A stretch of 14,180 nucleotides of DNA from Gammaproteobacteria bacterium (GTDB lineage: Bacteria > Pseudomonadota > Gammaproteobacteria > Steroidobacterales > SZUA-146), in contig JABDLQ010000465.1 of the NCBI GenBank assembly GCA_013002925.1, positions 1-14,180 on the forward strand, given 5' to 3'. Positions within the stretch are counted from its first letter, which is position 1, and each line of letters begins with the position of its first letter. Positions 1 through 5,533 of the stretch are shown here, piece after piece. The notes beneath the pieces are model-generated. The model was not told where the DNA came from. It made no database searches and worked only from the letters and a program-made list of their open reading frames with translations. Made by a program: the position numbers and the translations under genes.

Positions 1-140
1 CAGGCTTTTTGTAAACCCCGATGTGATTTGAACAGCCTCCGCCAGCAGCACCGGGCCGGCGCGCGTGTCAAACTAACGCCTGCCAACACTCGGGCCTCGG
101 GAAGGCTGCCGGACATCGATACCAGCCAATGATAAAAAAA

Positions 141-215
141 TGGTGGGCGATACTGGGATTGAACCAGTGACCCCTGCCGTGTGAAGGCAGTGCTCTCCCG
201 CTGAGCTAATCGCCC
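141..215 (-). tRNA. tRNA-Val, anticodon CAC
   Basis: The reverse strand folds as a complete cloverleaf: acceptor GGGCGAT with ATCGCCC (7 pairs), D stem GCTC/GAGC, anticodon stem CTGCC/GGCAG around loop TTCACAC, a 5-base variable loop, T stem ACTGG/CCAGT with loop TTCAATC, and an encoded CCA end. The anticodon CAC is at 181-183 and reads GTG valine codons. The body resembles E. coli tRNA-Val (GGxxGATTAGCTCAG start), but E. coli decodes GTG with a UAC isoacceptor and has no CAC tRNA. A run of seven T follows the CCA end on the transcribed strand (140-134) and may help termination, though no separate hairpin precedes it. The gene is transcribed away from gltX. Confidence 0.97.
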
Positions 216-224
216 GTCAATTGC

Positions 225-253
225 AGTCTACGAACCTCTGAGCGGCAGGTCAA
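225..253 (-). promoter_or_regulatory. sigma70 promoter of tRNA-Val
   Basis: On the reverse strand TTGACC (253-248) is followed by exactly 17 bases and then TAGACT (230-225). This is a near-consensus -35, an acceptable -10 and ideal spacing. The predicted transcription start is near 218, about 3 bases before the mature 5' end of the tRNA at 215, so the 5' leader would be very short. Match to consensus is seen directly; the start site is inferred. Confidence 0.7.
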
Positions 254-274
254 TCCCGGAAATATAACGGATTC

Positions 275-283
275 TGTTACAAT
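275..283 (+). promoter_or_regulatory. Candidate extended -10 promoter of gltX
   Basis: TGT followed by TACAAT (278-283) fits the extended -10 pattern TGn-TAnnnT. No recognisable -35 lies 16-18 bases upstream, which is tolerated for extended -10 promoters. Transcription would start near 290 and give a 5' leader of about 27 bases before the gltX ATG. It would be back to back with the tRNA promoter inside the 101-base gap. Confidence 0.4.
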
Positions 284-316
284 CCGGCCACCCTGGTTTG
301 CAGAGTTAAATACCGT

Positions 317-1726
317 ATGACATTCCGAACCCGATTTGCTCCCAGCCCCACAGGATATTTGCATGTGGGTGGAGCACGTACCGCGCTTTATTGCTGGTTG
401 CAGGCACGCAAGGAGCGTGGTGTTTTCGTATTGCGAATAGAAGATACTGATCGCGAGCGTTCGACGGATGCCGCGGTCAGCGCGATACTGGAGAGTATGG
501 ACTGGCTGGGTCTGGAGGCGGACGAAGGTCCAATTTTTCAGACCCATCGCTTTGATCGTTATGATGAAGTCATTGAGCAGCTACTGACCCGGGGTCATGC
601 CTATCCTTGTTACTGCAGCCACGAAGAGCTGGACAAGATGCGGCTGGCACAAAAAAAGGCGGGTCAGAAGCCCAGGTACGATGGTCGTTGCAGAGAGCGC
701 ACGGACGTTCCATCGGGGGTTAGTCCGGTCGTACGATTTAAATCACCGACGTCGGGGGAAACCAGTTGGAAGGACCTGGTCCGCGGTCAGCTGCGGTTTA
801 GCAATTCTGAACTGGACGATCTGGTGATTCGCCGCAGTGACGGCACACCGACCTATAATTTTACGGTTGTGATTGATGACATGGATATGCACATTACACA
901 TGTTATTCGTGGCGATGATCACATCAATAATACGCCGCGGCAAATCAACATTTATGACGCTCTTGATACGCCCGTGCCCCGGTTTGCGCACGTGCCCATG
1001 ATTCTGGGTGCGGACGGTGCGCGGCTCTCCAAGCGGCATGGCGCAGTGAGTGTTCTAGAGTATCGCGAGCGGGGTATTTTACCGGCGGCTTTGCTGAATT
1101 ATCTGGTGCGGCTGGGGTGGTCCCATGGAGATCAGGAGTTGTTTACCCTGGAAGAACTACAGGAGCTTTTTGATATTCGCGATGTGAATCGTGCTGCTTC
1201 GGAATTTAATGATGAGAAATTGTTGTGGATAAATCAACAGCACATTATTCGCGCGGATAAGTCCTATCTGGCTCAATTGCTGGATGAGCGATTCCAAAGC
1301 ATGAAGATTGATACTTCACAGGGCCCCGATCTTGGAGACGTTGTCGAAGTCTACCGGGAACGTGCGGTTACTATTGTCGAGATGGCGGAACAATGCCGCT
1401 TCCTGTTTGAAGACTTTGCCGAATATGATCCGGGCGCTGCTAAAAAACATTTGCGTCCGGTTGTTCTGGAGGGACTGCAGGCATTACGTGTGGCACTTGC
1501 AGGCCTGGAAAGCTGGAACAGAGTCGCCATCGAGACCGTGTTCAACGAATTGCTGGTTGAGCTGAACATCAAGATGCCAAAACTTGCGCAGCCGGTGAGG
1601 GTGGCGCTTACCGGAAAGGCCTCTTCCCCTTCTATTGCCGATACACTGGCGTTGACAGGCAAACCAGTGACAATCGAACGAATCGATCGGGCGATAGCCC
1701 ATGTCAGACGGCGGATGGAGTCCTGA
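317..1726 (+). CDS. gltX: Glutamyl-tRNA synthetase
   Basis: A 469-residue class I aminoacyl-tRNA synthetase that charges tRNA-Glu with glutamate in the cytoplasm; E. coli GltX has 471 residues. Seen in the sequence: the N-terminal APSPTGYLHVGG segment with the HIGH-type signature HVGG (16-19), the conserved FVLRIEDTD stretch (37-45), and the KMSKS-type loop RLSKR (236-240) followed by HG. The C-terminal anticodon-binding region (from about residue 310) is complete. The zinc-site region found in E. coli GltX is present as Cys98-x-Cys100 and Cys125, but the fourth ligand, His127 in E. coli, is Glu here. The ATG at 317 starts directly at the conserved N-terminus; the ribosome site is weak. It is a housekeeping gene marking the edge of the polysaccharide locus. 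No clear terminator follows it. Confidence 0.97.
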   Translation: MTFRTRFAPSPTGYLHVGGARTALYCWLQARKERGVFVLRIEDTDRERSTDAAVSAILESMDWLGLEADEGPIFQTHRFDRYDEVIEQLLTRGHAYPCYCSHEELDKMRLAQKKAGQKPRYDGRCRERTDVPSGVSPVVRFKSPTSGETSWKDLVRGQLRFSNSELDDLVIRRSDGTPTYNFTVVIDDMDMHITHVIRGDDHINNTPRQINIYDALDTPVPRFAHVPMILGADGARLSKRHGAVSVLEYRERGILPAALLNYLVRLGWSHGDQELFTLEELQELFDIRDVNRAASEFNDEKLLWINQQHIIRADKSYLAQLLDERFQSMKIDTSQGPDLGDVVEVYRERAVTIVEMAEQCRFLFEDFAEYDPGAAKKHLRPVVLEGLQALRVALAGLESWNRVAIETVFNELLVELNIKMPKLAQPVRVALTGKASSPSIADTLALTGKPVTIERIDRAIAHVRRRMES

Positions 1727-1805
1727 ACTCCCACCAGGCGGCAGTGGCGGCATTCATCGAACGGTTAAATGCAATTTCCAGAGGATGATTGCTACCGCCA
1801 GGGAA

Positions 1806-1825
1806 ACACCCGCACTGTCGGGTGT
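1806..1825. repeat. Hairpin in the gltX-aminotransferase gap
   Basis: ACACCCG (1806-1812) and CGGGTGT (1819-1825) form a perfect 7-pair stem with a 6-base loop. No T-run follows, so it does not look like an intrinsic terminator. It sits about 25 bases before the aminotransferase ribosome site and could affect messenger stability or processing between gltX and the next gene. That role is inference. Confidence 0.4.
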
Positions 1826-1860
1826 GCCGGGATCGGCGGCATTGATTCGGGAGACACTGA

Positions 1861-3042
1861 TTGAAAGATTTTATGAAGTCAGCGCCCTGGCCGACATTCT
1901 CGGAACAGGAAATTAAGGCGGTCAGCCAGGTCTTGGCCTCCGGGAAGGTCAACGCATGGGCGGGTCAGGAAACCCTGCACTTTGAATCTGAGTTTGCTGC
2001 TTACTGTGGTGCGCCACATGCCCTGGCAGTTTGTAATGGTTCCATAGCCCTGGATGTGGCATTACGGGCCTCAGGTATCAAACCGGGTGATGAGATCATC
2101 GTAACGCCGCGGAGTTATTTTGCGTCGGTGAGCAGCGTTGTTATGGCAGGTGCGGTACCGGTATTTGCAGATGTCGATCCTGACAGCCAAAACCTGTCGG
2201 TGCGCCATATAGAGCCGTGTCTGTCAACAAAAACCAGGGCGATACTGCCAGTCCACCTGGGGGGGTGGCCGTGCAACATGCCGGCAATAATGCAGCTTGC
2301 AGAAGCCAGTGGTCTGATCGTCATCGAAGATTGTGCCCAGGCTCACGGAGCCCGAATTGCTGAACGCCATGTGGGAAGTTTCGGAGATATCGCTACCTTT
2401 TCATTTTGCCAGGACAAAATTATGACCACCGGTGGCGAAGGTGGTCTGTTGACGTTTTTGCAAGAGCATCACTGGGACGCTGCCTGGTCATTACGGGACA
2501 ATGGCAAATGCCGCAAAGCAGTAATGCAGGATGATCATCCGCCCGGATTTCGCTGGGTCCATGACTCGTTCGGCAGCAATTACCGCATGACAGAAATGCA
2601 GGCGGCCATCGGCCGATATCAAACCCGGGTTATTGAAAAGTGGCTGGCAATCCGGGCCGCTCATGCAGCCGCGTATGATCAGGCGTTTCGGCATCTGCCG
2701 GGGTTACGAGTGGTCACGCCTCCCGCTGATGTGCGTCATGCGTATTACAGATATTACATGTTCCTGCGACCGGACGCGCTTAAGACATCGTGGACCCGGG
2801 ACCGCATTCTGGAAGAACTCAGGCACGCTGGAGTACCCGGTGGTGTTGGTTCCTGCCCGGAGATTTATCGGGAAAAGGCGGTTGTAAATGCCGGATATCA
2901 TCCACGCAAGCGCTTGCCGAATGCCGTCCAGCTCGGCAATACATCTTTGGCGTTGATGCTCCATCCAACGATGACGGAGTACCATCGCGAAAAGACCATT
3001 GATATTGTGACTGACGTTATCAAACGCGCCACCAGGAACTAG
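1861..3042 (+). CDS. DegT/DnrJ/EryC1/StrS family sugar aminotransferase
   Basis: Probable PLP-dependent aminotransferase acting on a keto nucleotide-sugar in the cytoplasm, to make an amino sugar for surface glycans. 393 residues, normal for the family. Counting from the TTG: the PLP-lysine is Lys186 in ATFSFCQDKIMTTGGEGG (178-195), the PLP-ring Asp is Asp157 in VIEDCAQAHG, and the family motif PVHLGGWPCNM (130-140) is intact. Start choice: TTG at 1861 has a good GGGAG 7 bases upstream; ATG at 1873 (residue 5) has only a GAAAGA-like site. The two differ by 4 residues. The KIMTTGGEGG version of the lysine motif differs from the second aminotransferase of this window (KTLGAFGDAGA), so the two are not recent duplicates. 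The exact substrate cannot be told. The gap after gltX is 134 bases and the gap before the Wzi-like gene about 200, so it may be transcribed with gltX or alone. Confidence 0.9.
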   Translation: MKDFMKSAPWPTFSEQEIKAVSQVLASGKVNAWAGQETLHFESEFAAYCGAPHALAVCNGSIALDVALRASGIKPGDEIIVTPRSYFASVSSVVMAGAVPVFADVDPDSQNLSVRHIEPCLSTKTRAILPVHLGGWPCNMPAIMQLAEASGLIVIEDCAQAHGARIAERHVGSFGDIATFSFCQDKIMTTGGEGGLLTFLQEHHWDAAWSLRDNGKCRKAVMQDDHPPGFRWVHDSFGSNYRMTEMQAAIGRYQTRVIEKWLAIRAAHAAAYDQAFRHLPGLRVVTPPADVRHAYYRYYMFLRPDALKTSWTRDRILEELRHAGVPGGVGSCPEIYREKAVVNAGYHPRKRLPNAVQLGNTSLALMLHPTMTEYHREKTIDIVTDVIKRATRN

Positions 3043-3065
3043 TGTTGCGGCCCGCATCGTGGCCC

Positions 3066-3094
3066 AGCCGCATGCGGCAAAATCCGGCTTTTTT
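3066..3094 (+). terminator. Possible weak intrinsic terminator after the aminotransferase
   Basis: AGCCG (3066-3070) can pair with CGGCT (3085-3089), followed by T at 3089-3094. The loop is long (14 bases) and contains a competing small palindrome, GCCGCATGCGGC (3067-3078), so the structure is not strong. A short direct repeat ATCCGGC flanks the T-run (3082-3088 and 3095-3101). Position just after a stop codon supports termination; the weak stem argues against it. Confidence 0.3.
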
Positions 3095-3201
3095 ATCCGG
3101 CAGATTGATACACTGATGCTGTGACACGTGTGATTCAGATAGCCAAGCCAAGTTATTGCCGTCTGGTTTACCGGCCACTCGTGGGGTCAGATAAAAAGCG
3201 T

Positions 3202-3207
3202 TATACT
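3202..3207 (+). promoter_or_regulatory. Candidate -10 element of the Wzi-like gene
   Basis: TATACT is one base from the -10 consensus and lies 38 bases before the likely TTG start at 3240. No convincing -35 is found 16-18 bases upstream (TCGTGG is there), so the promoter may be weak or activator-dependent. Transcription would begin near 3214, inside the inverted repeat at 3210-3231. Confidence 0.4.
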
Positions 3208-3209
3208 CG

Positions 3210-3231
3210 CCGTCAACTTTTTGATTGACGG
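3210..3231. repeat. Inverted repeat over the Wzi-like translation start region
   Basis: CCGTCAA (3210-3216) and TTGACGG (3225-3231) form a 7-pair stem with an 8-base loop. The 3' arm includes the upstream possible TTG start (3225) and the first bases of the GGGA ribosome site (3230-3233) used by TTG 3240. In RNA it could hide the ribosome site if the transcript starts upstream; in DNA it could be an operator overlapping the start of transcription. Both roles are inference. Confidence 0.4.
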
Positions 3232-3239
3232 GAATTACA

Positions 3240-4799
3240 TTGACCGCCGAGCGGCCCGATTCGAACCAACACCCTGGTTACCCGGTTACATGGCCGATAT
3301 TCGTTCGACTATTGTCCGTGTGGTTGATCGCTTTAGTGGTGTGCATACCCGGAACGGTCGCATACGCAGAACCGTGGGTAGCGCCGGGGGACCGCAGGTT
3401 GCGGCTGGATATTGAACTGCTAACGGATGCCGGCCTGCTAAATATTCCCATCACTACCTGGCCGTTGAGTTGGGGGGATTTATCTGAAGCCTTAACCCTA
3501 GCGGCAAAACAGACAAAGCTTTCACCCGCCCTGACGCTGGCAGTGCAGCGTTTGCAGCATCGCGCCCGTCGCGAAGTGAACTGGGGGATACCGCAATCTG
3601 AATATACGCTCGCTCTTGCAGACAACCCATTAGTGCAACGCGGGTTTCGGGATTCTTCACGTGGAAATGGTGAGCTTAACGCGGCCTGGTCATATCTCGG
3701 TGAACGATTTTCAGCGCGCATTGAAGTTGCGCTGGTGGCCAATCCGGATGATGAGCGCAACGTCACAATGGATGGTTCTTATGTCGGTATGGCCATTGGT
3801 AACACGACGGTTAGCCTGGGGTTTCAGGATAAATGGTGGGGCCCGGGTCTGGAAAGTACGTTGGCGTTGTCAACAAATGCGCGACCGATTCCCGGTGTCC
3901 TGGTCAAAAGAAATTACTCTAACCCATTTGAACATCCGTGGTTGCGCTGGATCGGTCCCTGGACCGCCAGTTTTTTTATTGGTGAAATGGAATCGGATCG
4001 GGTCGTGGCCGACGCCAGGTTTATCGGTGGGCGTATTGCGTTTCGACCTCTGCCATCATTGGAACTGGGGCTGACCCGGACGGCGCAATGGGGCGGACAG
4101 GGTAGAGATGACAGTCTGGACAGTTTTTTTGATTTGCTGCTCGGTCGAGACAACGTTGGCGACGGAGGAATTACTGCGGCGAATGAGCCTGGTAATCAGA
4201 TGGCTGGCTATGATTGGCGATGGCGGGTGATTCGTGGACGTTTCCCGGTGGTATTTTATGGACAGTTGATTGGCGAGGATGAGGCCGGTGGTTTTCCAAG
4301 CCGGTTTCTCGGTCAGCTTGGTGTAACTATGACCGCACCAGTTGCAGAATATGGTGCAAGTGTCCGAACGCACGTAGAGTTTTCTGACACGACGTGTCAG
4401 TTTTACGAGGCCAGTAAGCTGTTCGATTGCGCGTACCAACACCCCAGCTATCCGAGCGGTTATCGATTTCGTGGTCGTAGCATCGGTCATTCTACTGATA
4501 ACGATTCCCGGCAAATCGCGCTTGGCGCAAGCTTCGTGAGCGAAACCGGAAGGTATTATTCCGCGACGTTGAGAATTGCCGAATTGAACCGCGGTAGCAT
4601 GCCAGCCAACATTCCCGATCCTGCCCATTCCCTGACGTCAGTACCGGCAGATTTTTGGGCCATAGATATTTCCCATGAGCGCCCGTTTTATGGCGGAGAC
4701 GTAACGCTTGGAGTGGGTTATTCAAAAATGGAATTTGCCCAGGGTGCACCGGATCGCTCCGAACCGCGACTAATCCTGGAGTGGAAGAACAGCTTTTAG
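3240..4799 (+). CDS. Wzi-family capsule/exopolysaccharide outer membrane protein
   Basis: Outer membrane beta-barrel related to Wzi, which binds capsule polymer at the cell surface in E. coli K30. Start: TTG at 3240 has GGGA 7 bases upstream (519 residues); an in-frame TTG at 3225 would add 5 residues, and no in-frame ATG lies before the signal peptide. Residues below count from 3225. A long N-region precedes a hydrophobic stretch (24-42) and a signal peptidase I site AYA|EP at 48/49. The mature protein opens with EPWVAPGDRRLRLDIELL, typical of the family, and carries the signature DKWWGPG (202-208) followed by STNARPIPG. Cys391 and Cys402 could form a loop disulphide. Later segments SGYRFRGRSIGHS (411-423) and the final WKNSF, ending in Phe as outer membrane barrels do, also fit. 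Family assignment is strong; binding of this locus's polymer is inferred from position. Confidence 0.9.
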   Translation: MTAERPDSNQHPGYPVTWPIFVRLLSVWLIALVVCIPGTVAYAEPWVAPGDRRLRLDIELLTDAGLLNIPITTWPLSWGDLSEALTLAAKQTKLSPALTLAVQRLQHRARREVNWGIPQSEYTLALADNPLVQRGFRDSSRGNGELNAAWSYLGERFSARIEVALVANPDDERNVTMDGSYVGMAIGNTTVSLGFQDKWWGPGLESTLALSTNARPIPGVLVKRNYSNPFEHPWLRWIGPWTASFFIGEMESDRVVADARFIGGRIAFRPLPSLELGLTRTAQWGGQGRDDSLDSFFDLLLGRDNVGDGGITAANEPGNQMAGYDWRWRVIRGRFPVVFYGQLIGEDEAGGFPSRFLGQLGVTMTAPVAEYGASVRTHVEFSDTTCQFYEASKLFDCAYQHPSYPSGYRFRGRSIGHSTDNDSRQIALGASFVSETGRYYSATLRIAELNRGSMPANIPDPAHSLTSVPADFWAIDISHERPFYGGDVTLGVGYSKMEFAQGAPDRSEPRLILEWKNSF

Positions 4800-4899
4800 T
4801 TGCAGTGTCTAATTTCCATCTGCACCGATACCGGGCATGCGGCACACATGATCGATCAAGGTCGTAAGCTGGTCAGTGGCAGAACTCGAACCCGCTCCA

Positions 4900-4951
4900 G
4901 CATCCGGCATTCACTAACCGAAAAACGCGCAAGGCTGATGCCGGCAAATGC
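4900..4951. repeat. Imperfect stem-loop
   Basis: GCATCCGGCAT (4900-4910) pairs with ATGCCGG (4938-4944) plus ATGC (4948-4951), leaving a 3-base bulge and a 27-base loop. It lies 100 bases after the Wzi-like stop codon with no T-run, so it may protect the 3' end of that messenger rather than terminate it. The function is unknown. Confidence 0.35.
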
Positions 4952-5206
4952 TGCGATTCCTCATTCCTGAATTGTGTCGCCGAACATTATTTTAGCGGTT
5001 GAATAAAGCCTGAAACCGGTGAAAATGGCGTTGCTTATCGCACCTCACAAGACGCTGTAAACACAATAATCAGTCGCCCCTGGAAATAGCCCGTAATTTA
5101 CGCCAAAAGCACCCTGAAACGCTGTCAATGGCCATGCCCGAATAGCACCAGCCGGTCACCAATTCATTAGCAAAATCATGCTTGTGTCAGGCGGGTGGTC
5201 TTATCA

Positions 5207-5235
5207 TTGACAGCTTTCTGGCTCTAGTGTACTGT
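5207..5235 (+). promoter_or_regulatory. sigma70 promoter of the export operon
   Basis: A perfect -35 TTGACA (5207-5212), a 17-base spacer and TACTGT (5230-5235) as -10 make this the best protein-gene promoter in the window. Predicted transcription starts near 5242, giving a leader of about 290 bases before the SLBB gene. No other strong promoter was seen between here and the gene, so this probably drives the whole operon from 5534 on. Confidence 0.65.
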
Positions 5236-5243
5236 CCCGCATT

Positions 5244-5255
5244 TGCGGTAGGGGC
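5244..5255 (+). promoter_or_regulatory. Partial ops-like element in the leader
   Basis: TGCGGTAGGGGC shares GCGGTAG (5245-5251) with positions 2-8 of the E. coli ops element GGCGGTAGCGTG, which recruits the antiterminator RfaH to long polysaccharide operons. The promoter-proximal place is right in kind, though it is almost at the transcription start. The first G is T, and C9, which pairs with G2 in the ops hairpin, is G. A 7-base match is expected by chance one or two times in this window, and it occurs again inside the SLBB gene near 7262, so support is weak. Confidence 0.2.
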
Positions 5256-5533
5256 TGTAGCTCTCTGGCGGGTCTGCCTGTGCGGGCCTATTTGTGTACA
5301 TATGCAGCCTTGTCGCCTCAGTTCAAAGATGAAGTTTCCGGTGAATCATATACCCGCATCCGGGCTGCGCGGCATAGCAGCTGACGATGTAAGTCCTCAA
5401 TCGTGGAGATGACAGCAGGCCTGTTTTAGCTTGATAGTCAGACCTTACAAATGAAGCCTAACCACAATACCGCTCACCGCAAGTGCGCGACCATTATCCC
5501 TGTCGATTTGTTGGAACCTGAGGTCCGGATGGC

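Larger units (their letters stand above)
4800..5533. other. Non-coding spacer and long leader before the export operon
   Basis: This 734-base stretch has no convincing gene. The only longer open frame (76 codons from 5182) runs across the promoter and has no recognisable protein features. The first part (4800-5206) contains no clear terminator for the Wzi-like gene; the one structure seen is an imperfect stem-loop at 4900-4951. The second part starts with a good promoter (5207-5235) and forms a 5' leader of about 290 bases up to the ATG at 5534. I looked for a c-di-GMP riboswitch and a full JUMPstart element and found neither, only a partial ops-like core at 5245-5251. Confidence 0.7.

Noticed and set aside
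1..140. Possible second tRNA or small RNA downstream of tRNA-Val
   Set aside because: No cloverleaf could be formed on either strand; the segment is GC-rich with short repeats only.
141..215. tRNA gene as an integration site of a genomic island
   Set aside because: No integrase, no repeated copy of the tRNA 3' end was noticed in the window, and gltX lies between the tRNA and the glycan genes.
4056..4628. 190-codon open frame on the - strand
   Set aside because: It lies wholly inside the Wzi-like gene, whose reading frame is supported by signature motifs; no family features in the reverse product.
5182..5412. 76-codon open frame in the leader on the + strand
   Set aside because: It runs across the best promoter of the window, has no good ribosome site and its Cys-rich product shows no known domain; more likely chance.
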